A DNA stretch of 6,970 bases from the NCBI GenBank assembly GCA_028277515.1, contig JANQGC010000156.1, positions 1 to 6,970 on the forward strand, in the 5' to 3' direction. The notes under the pieces were generated by a model. It made no database searches. It had not been told where the DNA came from and saw only the letters and a list, made by a program, of their open reading frames with translations. The position numbers and the translations under genes are program-made. Shown here in pieces: positions 1 to 6,013 of this stretch (position 1 is the first letter of the stretch; every line of letters starts with the position of its first letter). The stretch comes from Anaerolineae bacterium. Lineage in GTDB: Bacteria > Chloroflexota > Anaerolineae > Promineifilales > Promineifilaceae.

Positions 1-107
1 CGGCCCGGTGCTCGCGACCAACAGTCAGGTTCTAACTGATACGCTTGCTGAAATTCGCTTTTAAGCGTTTCGATTCGCTCTGTTTTACCAGGTAAAGGAT
101 TTAGCAC
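1..107 (-). CDS. galK: Probable galactokinase (GHMP kinase), N-terminal fragment running off the left edge
   Basis: Galactokinase phosphorylates galactose at C1 with ATP in the cytoplasm, the entry step of the Leloir pathway. Only about 35 codons are visible. They read from GTG at 107 as a helix-forming stretch, LKSEFQQAYQLEP, followed by WSRAPGR at the window edge. That matches the N-terminus of galactokinases, where a phenylalanine-rich helix and a 'P...APGRVNLIGEHTDY' galactose-binding motif occur about 30-40 residues in. The reading frame is the same as that of the upstream URO-D gene, whose TGA stop (125-123) lies 15 bases before the GTG. GTG is the only usual start codon between that stop and the APGR motif, and no good ribosome-binding site precedes it, so translation may be coupled to the upstream gene. 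Another GHMP kinase cannot be excluded because the diagnostic residues lie outside the window. Confidence 0.68.
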   Translation of the reverse strand, partial: MLNPLPGKTERIETLKSEFQQAYQLEPDCWSRAPG

Positions 108-122
108 AAGAATAACTTTAAA

Positions 123-1142
123 TCACTGCAACGTCTTAAAAGCATCTAACATGGCTGAAACGTTGGCCATTGGAATGTCGGTCATCATCCTGTGTGATGG
201 CGCGATTAGAAGACCGGTATTATCCAAAGACAACTTTTCAACGCAGTCATAAACAGCAGCTTGAACTTCCTGGGGAGAACCAAAAGGCAGAACCGTCTGA
301 GTTGATACCCCGCCATAAAAAGCCAGCTTGCCGGCAAAATTATCGCTCAGCCAGACATGATCTAAGGCCTCCGGCTGAACAGGGTTGAGGGTGGTCAGAC
401 CGATTTCTACAAGATCAGGAAGGATATCCATGATTTGGCCATCGGAGTGCATCAAAATGGGAAGCCCATTTTCTTTGAATGGAGCAAACAGCCGTGCCAG
501 GCGAGGTTTGATGTATTTACGCCACATGCGCGGGGAAAACAACAGATTCTTTTGCGCCCCATAATCATCGCCGAAATAACCACCGTCAACGCCTAAATCA
601 ATAAAACGGCGGATGACCGCGAGTTGAATTTCCGTGATGCGGTCGAGCAACGCCTCGGTAAAACCCGGATCAAGCGCCATATCCATGAAAAAATTTTCAA
701 AACCACGCATCGTCCAGGCTCGCTCAAATAAAACGAACCCAAAATTGGGCGTGATAAAGTATTCATCCCCATATTTCTTGATGGTTTTTTCAGCTTCATC
801 AACGAGGTGGGGATCATTGGGGTCCGGCCAGGGGTAATTATCCAGATCAGGATTGTCTTTCAGGGGACTAACGGCCGCAAAATACCCTTCTTCCTTCGTA
901 TCAAAGCCAACACCCCACCAATCAAACTTCACCTCACCGTCATCACTGAACCTATCATCATAACTGAGATCCACACGAATCATGTGGTTGCCTAACAAAG
1001 CCGGTAGTTCCTCCACCGGTACGGCAAAATGCGCCGACAATTTCCGGCCCATCCCCGACGTATAATTTATCTGTGTTGGCATGCGGTCGACCGGTTCATA
1101 AGTGACAGCCCGCCGCATCCGTTCTTTACGTGACATTTCCAT
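123..1142 (-). CDS. Uroporphyrinogen decarboxylase (URO-D/MtaA) superfamily protein, not HemE; likely methyltransferase-like
   Basis: This 339-residue protein has the URO-D TIM-barrel fold, shared by HemE and by corrinoid:coenzyme-M methyltransferases such as MtaA. The start SRKERMRRAVTYEPVDRMP (residues 4-22) is the usual opening of the methyltransferase-like branch. Further family landmarks are GDDYG (191-195), LFSPRMWRKYIKP (201-213), NPVQ (253-256), GGVSTQ (277-282) and APSH...D.P (314-324). The HemE signature around the conserved PxWxMRQAGR motif is absent, so haem synthesis is unlikely. In MtaA-type enzymes zinc is held by HxC plus a later Cys; here the motif is H232-S-D234 and the later site is Ser in APSH. 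The only cysteine is C300. The reaction is therefore unknown. ATG at 1142 follows an AAAGG about 12 bases upstream; a second in-frame ATG lies two codons downstream. It sits 19 bases after the lacI gene and just before a galactokinase start, so a role in sugar metabolism is inferred from context. Confidence 0.85.
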   Translation of the reverse strand: MEMSRKERMRRAVTYEPVDRMPTQINYTSGMGRKLSAHFAVPVEELPALLGNHMIRVDLSYDDRFSDDGEVKFDWWGVGFDTKEEGYFAAVSPLKDNPDLDNYPWPDPNDPHLVDEAEKTIKKYGDEYFITPNFGFVLFERAWTMRGFENFFMDMALDPGFTEALLDRITEIQLAVIRRFIDLGVDGGYFGDDYGAQKNLLFSPRMWRKYIKPRLARLFAPFKENGLPILMHSDGQIMDILPDLVEIGLTTLNPVQPEALDHVWLSDNFAGKLAFYGGVSTQTVLPFGSPQEVQAAVYDCVEKLSLDNTGLLIAPSHRMMTDIPMANVSAMLDAFKTLQ

Positions 1143-1161
1143 GATCTTTTTCTACCTTTGT

Positions 1162-2190
1162 TTATTTCGCTACCGATGTGGTTGATTGGCGAATGACAAG
1201 CTTTGATTCAACGGTGCGATGAACGGTTTTTGTTGCCTGATCGTCAGAAGGGGCGAGCAGATCGAACAGCATTTCCATAGCTAATTGGCCGATCTCATAC
1301 CGCGGCAGCGAAACCGTGGTCAGCGGCGGGTCTACCTGCTCTGCTAACCAGATGTTGTCCAGGCCAATGACGGATATATCCTGTGGCACAGATAAGCCGT
1401 GCGCCCGGGCGCCGGCAATGATCCCTAAGGCTGTCAGATCATTCGCGGTAAATACGGCCGTTGGTTTTTGGGGCAGGGCCATCATCTGCTCAAATGCGCG
1501 CTTGCCGCCATCAATTTGCAAATTACCTTCAATGACAGGGATCCCTTCTGTGGAGATTCCATGCTTGTTCATACCGTGGAGAAACGCATCCCGCCGATCG
1601 CGCGCCGTTCTTAGATTCAAAGGGCCTGATACATGAACGACATGGCGGTGACCCAGGCTCACCAGATGATCGGCTGCTTCCTGAATGCCCAGGGCAAAAT
1701 CAACCCCTATGGTGCTCACAATACTCCCTGGAGCGTTAACCTCCCAATCAAGCACCACCACCGGCACATTATTGCGCCGCATTTCTTCCAGCCACAGATC
1801 GGAGACGCTGCTTGACATGAACAAAATACCGTCAACGCGTTTATCGATGAGCGACCGAATGAATGTCAATCCACGATCAGTATCATATTTTGTGTTGCAT
1901 AAAAAGACATCATAATTGCCATCGAAAGCAACGTCCTCAACGCCATGAATAACATCGGAATAGAATGGATTGCCTACATCTGAGATCAAGATCGCTGCGG
2001 TGTTTGTGCGGTTTGAGGTCAGGCTACGGGCAATTTTGTTAGGCCTGTATCCTAATTTTTCAATTGCCTCTTCCACATTCAAGCGCGTATCTTCCCGCAT
2101 GTATTCGTAATTTCCACTGAGTACGCGGCTGACAGTGGCCTTGGATACCCCTGCCACTTTAGCAACATCCGCAATTGTTGTCCGGGCCAT
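1162..2190 (-). CDS. LacI-family transcriptional repressor, sugar-responsive
   Basis: This is a 342-residue cytoplasmic repressor of normal length for the family. Residues 3-27 form the helix-turn-helix (TTIADVAKVAGVSKATVSRVL). Residues 46-57 (KLGYRPNKIARS then L57) are the hinge helix, with the leucine that inserts into the central CpG step of the operator in PurR- and LacI-type proteins. Residues 64-335 are the periplasmic-binding-protein-like sensor and dimerisation domain, with typical ligand-pocket features: N74-P-F, R198/R199 in the RDRRDAF segment, N250-D251 and D278. The ligand cannot be read from the sequence. The neighbours (a sugar ABC transporter facing away and a galactokinase downstream) suggest a galactose-related effector. 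ATG at 2190 is preceded by AAAGGA 8 bases upstream, which supports this start. Two operator-like sites overlap its own promoter, so autoregulation is likely. Confidence 0.93.
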   Translation of the reverse strand: MARTTIADVAKVAGVSKATVSRVLSGNYEYMREDTRLNVEEAIEKLGYRPNKIARSLTSNRTNTAAILISDVGNPFYSDVIHGVEDVAFDGNYDVFLCNTKYDTDRGLTFIRSLIDKRVDGILFMSSSVSDLWLEEMRRNNVPVVVLDWEVNAPGSIVSTIGVDFALGIQEAADHLVSLGHRHVVHVSGPLNLRTARDRRDAFLHGMNKHGISTEGIPVIEGNLQIDGGKRAFEQMMALPQKPTAVFTANDLTALGIIAGARAHGLSVPQDISVIGLDNIWLAEQVDPPLTTVSLPRYEIGQLAMEMLFDLLAPSDDQATKTVHRTVESKLVIRQSTTSVAK

Positions 2191-2198
2191 AATTCTTA

Positions 2199-2204
2199 TC
2201 CTTT
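2199..2204 (-). promoter_or_regulatory. Ribosome-binding site of the lacI gene
   Basis: AAAGGA on the minus strand lies 8 bases before the ATG at 2190. The spacing and sequence are good, and this fixes the repressor start. Confidence 0.75.
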
Positions 2205-2227
2205 AGATATTGTTTCCGAATTTTTCA

Positions 2228-2252
2228 GAAACCGATTTCAGAAACCGGTATA
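2228..2252 (-). promoter_or_regulatory. Tandem LacI-type operators over the lacI-URO-D-galK promoter
   Basis: Two CG-centred sites lie side by side. The first, GAAACCGATTTC (2228-2239), is a palindrome with one mismatched pair. The second starts with a perfect half-site, GAAACC (2241-2246), but has a decayed right half (GGTATA). Their centres are 13 bp apart, and the 12-base unit TTTCAGAAACCG occurs twice (2223-2234 and 2236-2247). CG-centred GAAANC/GNTTTC palindromes are the known operator style of LacI/GalR proteins with a leucine hinge, which the adjacent repressor has. The sites start 2 bases past the predicted -10 and cover the expected transcription start, so binding should block initiation (autorepression, inferred). 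Confidence 0.72.
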
Positions 2253-2253
2253 T

Positions 2254-2283
2254 AGAATAACATGATGGGGTAGGCGCTGTCAA
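2254..2283 (-). promoter_or_regulatory. Predicted sigma-70-type promoter for the minus-strand operon
   Basis: On the minus strand, a perfect TTGACA -35 (2283-2278) is followed after 18 bases by TATTCT (2259-2254), which matches 4 of 6 positions of the -10 consensus. Transcription would start near 2247, inside the operator pair, giving a leader of about 57 bases before the lacI ATG. The -10 assignment is less certain than the -35, because the AT-rich stretch offers other alignments. Confidence 0.6.
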
Positions 2284-2483
2284 GATCGAATTGAACATTA
2301 GGATCATCGAACGGCCGATATTCAGCCATCCGCCACCTCTTCTCTCAAATTTTCCGACCAGAATAGCGAATTTTTGCCATGTATCAGCCTGAAACAACCC
2401 TTTCTGCCACCATAAATCGCGTGGAAGCTATTGCAGCCCACCCGCATTCTCGATCTCATTTTGGGTAATTTTTCCAAAAAGAC
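2284..2483. other. 200-bp spacer between the divergent promoters, no gene seen
   Basis: This lies between the two outward-facing -35 elements. I see no convincing coding region, RNA gene, further operator copy or strong hairpin here. An open frame on the minus strand (2397-2203) runs through it, but it overlaps the lacI promoter, has no family resemblance and lacks a good ribosome-binding site. The spacer places the two operator pairs far enough apart for DNA looping to be possible. Confidence 0.5.
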
Positions 2484-2511
2484 TTGACAAATATTGCAGA
2501 TTTATGATAAC
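2484..2511 (+). promoter_or_regulatory. Predicted sigma-70-type promoter for the ABC transporter operon
   Basis: A perfect TTGACA -35 (2484-2489) is followed after 16 bases by GATAAC (2506-2511), which matches 4 of 6 positions of the -10 consensus, within an AT-rich stretch. Transcription would start near 2518, giving a leader of about 225 bases to the binding-protein ATG. TATGAT at 2503 is a closer -10 match, but its 13-base spacing is too short. Confidence 0.62.
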
Positions 2512-2527
2512 CTAAATCAAATTTTCT

Positions 2528-2552
2528 GAAAACGGTTTCCGAAATCGGTTTC
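2528..2552 (+). promoter_or_regulatory. Tandem LacI-type operators downstream of the transporter promoter
   Basis: Two CG-centred near-palindromes, GAAAACGGTTTC (2528-2539) and GAAATCGGTTTC (2541-2552), are separated by one base, with centres 13 bp apart. Each has one mismatched pair. The second is the exact reverse complement of the site at 2228-2239 in the lacI promoter. The stretch 2533-2553 matches the reverse complement of 2227-2247 at 20 of 21 positions. The sites lie about 10-35 bases past the expected transcription start, where a bound repressor would hinder promoter clearance or act as a roadblock. Confidence 0.75.
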
Positions 2553-2618
2553 TCATAAATTTATGAGTTGGAGAGGTAGAAAAAGCTGACCCTATGTCTG
2601 AAAATGCTTATCAATCAT

Positions 2619-2631
2619 GCGACTGAGTCGC
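2619..2631 (+). other. Small perfect hairpin in the transporter mRNA leader
   Basis: GCGAC-TGA-GTCGC forms a 5-bp G+C-rich stem with a 3-base loop. It ends 5 bases before the strong Shine-Dalgarno sequence of the leader ORF, so it could tune access to that site. A function is speculative, since a hairpin this short can occur by chance. Confidence 0.35.
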
Positions 2632-2647
2632 TAAAAGGGAGGTGCGA

Positions 2648-2695
2648 ATGAGAAAGATTCCGCACATGTACACCGTTTTACCCCATTTGAATTGA
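2648..2695 (+). CDS. Possible 15-residue leader peptide upstream of the binding-protein gene
   Basis: ATG at 2648 opens a short frame, MRKIPHMYTVLPHLN, that ends in TGA at 2693-2695, 48 bases before the binding-protein start. What makes it credible is the ribosome-binding site GGGAGG (2637-2642), 5 bases upstream of the ATG and as strong as any in the window. No run of one amino acid suggests classical attenuation, and I recognise no family. It could be a regulatory upstream ORF, a ribosome-loading site that protects the leader RNA, or a chance occurrence. Confidence 0.35.
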   Translation: MRKIPHMYTVLPHLN

Positions 2696-2730
2696 TGGAG
2701 AGGAAAAATCGCAATGCGAGAACCTTTTAA

Positions 2731-2736
2731 AGGAGA
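2731..2736 (+). promoter_or_regulatory. Ribosome-binding site that decides the binding-protein start
   Basis: AGGAGA lies 7 bases before ATG 2744 within TTTTAAAGGAGAG. The alternative in-frame ATG at 2714 has a weaker GAGAGG 10 bases upstream (2698-2703) and would put ten extra charged residues before the signal peptide. ATG 2744 is therefore preferred. Confidence 0.75.
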
Positions 2737-2743
2737 GAAAATT

Positions 2744-4120
2744 ATGAAACGTATGTCCAAATCCAGTCTAATGTTGCTATCAACCATTCTTGTGTTGGCT
2801 CTACTGGTTGCCTGTGGTGGTCAAACGGCCGAACCTGTGACAGAATCGGAACCGGCGGCCGAGGAAGAAACACCTGCTGAAGAAGTAGAAGTGGAAGCTG
2901 ACGAGCCGGCCGAAGAAATGGAAGAGGCATCTGATGAAAGTGCAGCAGCCGGAGACGAAATCGTTCTACAGCATTGGTATCACCAATATGGTGAAGAAGG
3001 CACATTTGAAGCGGCCGTTGCCTATGCTGAAAAATACAGTGAAATGACTCCTGGCGTCACTGTTGAGGTCAACTGGGTGCCCGGTGATTATTTCACAGCT
3101 CTCAATTCCGCTTTGTTGACAGATGAAGGGCCGGATGTGTTCGAGCTGCAAACCGTCACTCAGGACAGAGTCGAAGCCGGACAGCTTGAACCATTAGATG
3201 ATCTGTTTGAAGGGGTATTGGATGACTTCAACCAGGCAGCCATGCAGCGCGTCATCATTGATGATGTCATTTATGGCGTGCCCATGATTGTTGATCCGCA
3301 ATTTGTATATTACCGCAAGAGCATGCTTGAAGAAGCCGGCGTTGAGCCACCTACGACCATGGACGAACTGATAACCGCCTGTCAGGCCTTGGACACGGGT
3401 CGTGTTAAGGGCTTATATCTGAGTAACGATATGGGCGCAACAAGCTACCTGCTTTATATGGCCACCTGGGCAGCAAACACCGACTTCATTGACGGCGATC
3501 AAATTGTCTTCAACACCCCTGAAAACGTTCAGATGTGGCAGAAAAAGAGAGAGCTGGTCGATTCCGACTGCCTACTTGTCGGTGCGACAACCGAGTGGTG
3601 GGATCCGGGCGCATTCAACGATGGCCTGACGGCGATGCAATGGGTTGGTTTATGGGCCATGCCCGGCATAATTGACGCTCTCGGAGCGGATGATGTTGGC
3701 GTGATGCCCTGGCCGGCTCTGGACGAAAACGCGGAGCCAAGTGTGTGGGTCGGTGGCTGGAACCAATCGGTTAATGCCAACAGCCCTCATGTCCAGGCGG
3801 CAAAAGATTATGTGAAATGGTTGTGGATTGAAGATACAGAAACGCAGCTTGATTGGAATTTGGCCTACGGATTCCATGTGCCACCGCGGGCCAGCACAGC
3901 AGCACAAGCCGAGGTTCTTTCCAGTGGTCCCGCCGCTGAAGTCCTTGAAATAATGGCTGAATATGGCCAGACAACCCCTGTCACCTGGACGGGTGCTATG
4001 GATTCTATCTACCAGGACGCGCACAGTGAAGTTCTCTTGAATGATGCCTCGCCAGCCGATCAACTCTCTACTGCGGCAGAGGCGGCTCAACAAGAATTAG
4101 ACACCTTGCTCGGTAATTAA
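2744..4120 (+). CDS. ABC transporter sugar-binding lipoprotein (SBP family 1, CUT1 type)
   Basis: This 458-residue extracytoplasmic protein captures a carbohydrate and delivers it to the two permeases encoded downstream. Residues 1-24 are a lipoprotein signal peptide: a basic start (MKRMSK), a hydrophobic core, and lipobox LVAC with the lipidated Cys at 24. Residues 25-70 form a long acidic Glu/Ala/Pro linker, typical of Chloroflexota binding proteins and probably a tether to the membrane surface. The family 1 binding fold follows from IVLQHWYH (from residue 73). It includes the early GPDVFELQ segment and, around residues 330-360, the family-typical VGGWNQSVNANSPHVQAAKDYVKWLW region. Substrate cannot be read directly; galactose or a galactoside is suggested by the galactokinase start nearby. 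It lies downstream of LacI-type operators. A start at 2714 would add ten residues but has poorer support. Confidence 0.93.
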   Translation: MKRMSKSSLMLLSTILVLALLVACGGQTAEPVTESEPAAEEETPAEEVEVEADEPAEEMEEASDESAAAGDEIVLQHWYHQYGEEGTFEAAVAYAEKYSEMTPGVTVEVNWVPGDYFTALNSALLTDEGPDVFELQTVTQDRVEAGQLEPLDDLFEGVLDDFNQAAMQRVIIDDVIYGVPMIVDPQFVYYRKSMLEEAGVEPPTTMDELITACQALDTGRVKGLYLSNDMGATSYLLYMATWAANTDFIDGDQIVFNTPENVQMWQKKRELVDSDCLLVGATTEWWDPGAFNDGLTAMQWVGLWAMPGIIDALGADDVGVMPWPALDENAEPSVWVGGWNQSVNANSPHVQAAKDYVKWLWIEDTETQLDWNLAYGFHVPPRASTAAQAEVLSSGPAAEVLEIMAEYGQTTPVTWTGAMDSIYQDAHSEVLLNDASPADQLSTAAEAAQQELDTLLGN

Positions 4121-4145
4121 GTCCGATTTGGTAACTGTTAACTGC

Positions 4146-4183
4146 TGAGGGTGCCATCCCCTTCATACATGATGGCGCCCTCA
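4146..4183 (+). other. Intercistronic stem-loop between binding protein and permease
   Basis: TGAGGGTGCCATC (4146-4158) pairs with GATGGCGCCCTCA (4171-4183) across a 12-base loop. The 13-bp stem contains a single U-G wobble. No run of T follows, so it is not a standard rho-independent terminator. Hairpins at this place in binding-protein operons are known to stabilise the upstream mRNA, or partly stop transcription, so that the binding protein outnumbers the membrane subunits. That role is inferred here. Confidence 0.7.
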
Positions 4184-4228
4184 AAACTGGATAAATCTTA
4201 AACCGTCGGCATGAGGCAGGAATCCAAC

Positions 4229-5155
4229 ATGACAAAAACAACGAATAGGAGGAAACGAAAATCAACCATTGAGTTCTGGCTCTTTGTAGGACCATTAGTG
4301 CTTGGGCTTCTCATTTTCGTCTATATTCCAATCGTTTGGGGTTTCATCTTAAGCTTCTTTCGTGCTCGAAACACGGTTACACCAACTGAATTCATTGCTT
4401 TTGAAAATTATATCGAGCTGTTTGGCGACCCACGGTTTATCGATTCCTTGCAAACCGTGATCTTGTTTGCTTTTTTTATCGTTCCGGTGACCTTTGCTCT
4501 CGCCTTGGGGCTGGCATTACTGGTCAATAGTGCCGGCTGGAATTCTGGCTTTTTCCGCACCGTCATATTTATTCCCACGGCCTGTTCTTATGTCGTGGCC
4601 TCTCTGGTTTGGAAAACCTCATTGTTCAACGGTCTTCCGTCAGGTTTTGTCAATAACATCCTTTGGGTAATAGGTGAATATAACCCGGTCGCCTGGATTA
4701 ACACGACCGATCCGCCCTTGTATTGGCTGGTCCTGGTAACTGTTCGCCTTTGGCTGCAAGCCGGATTCTATATGATCATCTTTTTGGCCGGCTTGCAGGA
4801 AATACCCCGTTCGCTATATGAGGCTGCTGCTGTTGATGGGGCTAAACGAGGCTGGCAGACGTTTCGCAATATTACCTTCCCGCTTTTACGTCTGACGTCT
4901 GTTTCAGTTTTGCTTTTGCTGTTTATTGAAGCCTTCCAGGCCTTTGATGAGTTCCGGAATATATTGGCCACCGGCGGATCATCAGGGACGCAAATTCTAG
5001 CCCGCCCTCCGCTTGTGTATCTGTATAATGTCGCCTTTCAAGACCAAAATTACGGCCGTGGCGCTGCCGGAGCCTTTATCGTGACCCTGCTGATCATGAC
5101 CGTTACCGTGGTTCAGGGACGGCTGTTTGGCTTTGGGGGTCGAAGCGATACCTGA
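4229..5155 (+). CDS. ABC sugar transporter permease, MalF/UgpA-like (CUT1)
   Basis: This 308-residue inner-membrane subunit forms half of the sugar channel. About six membrane helices can be seen, roughly at residues 15-44, 73-100, 113-129, 165-189, 223-238 and 277-297. The cytoplasmic EAA loop that contacts the ATPase is intact: EAAAVDGA (198-205) followed by ITFPLL (215-220). The basic start (KTTNRRKRK) fits a cytoplasmic N-terminus. ATG 4229 is chosen because AGGA (4218-4221) lies 7 bases upstream; the in-frame ATG at 4211 has no ribosome-binding site and would only add six residues. It follows the binding-protein gene after 108 bases containing a hairpin, and precedes the second permease by 24 bases. 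No odd features were seen. Confidence 0.92.
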   Translation: MTKTTNRRKRKSTIEFWLFVGPLVLGLLIFVYIPIVWGFILSFFRARNTVTPTEFIAFENYIELFGDPRFIDSLQTVILFAFFIVPVTFALALGLALLVNSAGWNSGFFRTVIFIPTACSYVVASLVWKTSLFNGLPSGFVNNILWVIGEYNPVAWINTTDPPLYWLVLVTVRLWLQAGFYMIIFLAGLQEIPRSLYEAAAVDGAKRGWQTFRNITFPLLRLTSVSVLLLLFIEAFQAFDEFRNILATGGSSGTQILARPPLVYLYNVAFQDQNYGRGAAGAFIVTLLIMTVTVVQGRLFGFGGRSDT

Positions 5156-5179
5156 TAGAAGGGATGAGGATCAACGATT

Positions 5180-6010
5180 ATGGTGACTCAAAGTAGATTT
5201 TCAAAGATAATTTTGTACATGGTCCTGGTGATCATTGCGATCATTTTTTTGATTCCCTTCTACATCATTGCCCGAAATGCCCTGATGACGCAGAAAGAGA
5301 TCGCCGCTTTTGATTGGATTTTTTGGGCGGAAACAGCTCAATGGTCCAATCTGACCAACCTGCTTAATGACCCCATCGCCAATATCACCGTAGGTCTAAG
5401 GAACTCAGCACTGGTGAGTATCCTACAGGTCATCGGCCGATTGATCATCACTTCCCTGGCCGGCTACGGCCTGGCCCGAATCAAATATAAATATGCCAAC
5501 CAGGTTTTTTACTTCGTTTTGATCGCCTTGATGGTTCCCAGCGCCGCTATCTTCGTTCAAACATTCCTGGTTGTGTCTTACATAGGGTGGGTGAGCACTC
5601 TACCTGGCCTGGTGGTTCCCGGTATCTTCGATGTGTTCTCCGTCTTTATATTCCGCCAGTTTTTCCTGGAATTTCCCAAGGAGTTGGAAGAGGCGGCCGA
5701 AGTAGATGGTTTGAGCACCTTTGGCACCTTCTGGCATATCGTGGTTCCCAATTCCAAGGGTGTATTCATTTCCCTGGGCACCCTGGGCTTGATTCGCAGT
5801 TGGAACGCCTTTCTTTGGCCGCTGGTTGTTGGCCAGAGCCGGGACACCTGGACGGTGCAGGTTGTGTTATCAACTTTTCTCACGGCTCAAACGATCAATC
5901 TTCCGGCTCTATTTATGGGCGCAGCAGTCGGCATTGTTCCCGTATTAATCATTTTTTTCTTCGTCCAGCGCTACATCGTTGAGGGTGTAAAAGTTTCAGG
6001 CATCAAATAA
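5180..6010 (+). CDS. ABC sugar transporter permease, MalG/UgpE-like (CUT1)
   Basis: This 276-residue inner-membrane protein is the partner of the preceding permease. Six hydrophobic segments are apparent, starting with residues 9-31. The EAA loop reads EAAEVDGLSTFGTFWHIVVP (171-190). Other MalG-type landmarks are the GYGLARIKY segment (95-103), SWNAFLWPLVV (207-217) and a C-terminus, QRYIVEGVKVSGIK, close to the usual QR..v.G...GavKG tail. ATG 5180 has AGGA (5167-5170) 9 bases upstream. The frame ends in TAA directly followed by TAG. No ATPase gene follows; instead the sequence passes straight into a truncated tetR-like gene, so the operon seems to end here and to borrow an ATPase encoded elsewhere. 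Confidence 0.92.
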   Translation: MVTQSRFSKIILYMVLVIIAIIFLIPFYIIARNALMTQKEIAAFDWIFWAETAQWSNLTNLLNDPIANITVGLRNSALVSILQVIGRLIITSLAGYGLARIKYKYANQVFYFVLIALMVPSAAIFVQTFLVVSYIGWVSTLPGLVVPGIFDVFSVFIFRQFFLEFPKELEEAAEVDGLSTFGTFWHIVVPNSKGVFISLGTLGLIRSWNAFLWPLVVGQSRDTWTVQVVLSTFLTAQTINLPALFMGAAVGIVPVLIIFFFVQRYIVEGVKVSGIK

Positions 6011-6013
6011 TAG

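Noticed and set aside
2..64. Open plus-strand frame at the left edge ending in TAA (GPVLATNSQ...)
   Set aside because: It is antisense to the better-supported galactokinase-like frame and matches no family I recognise.
123..1142. Annotation as HemE (haem biosynthesis)
   Set aside because: The N-terminal HemE signature is missing, and the gene sits in a sugar regulon rather than with haem genes.
2203..2397. 64-codon minus-strand frame across the divergent control region
   Set aside because: It overlaps the predicted lacI promoter and operators, lacks a good ribosome-binding site and has no family resemblance.
3650..4093. 147-codon minus-strand frame inside the binding-protein gene
   Set aside because: It is fully antisense to a clearly coding gene, with low-information composition, so it is a shadow frame.
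5587..5982. 131-codon plus-strand frame inside the second permease
   Set aside because: It is an alternative frame of a well-recognised permease, with no domain or ribosome-binding site.
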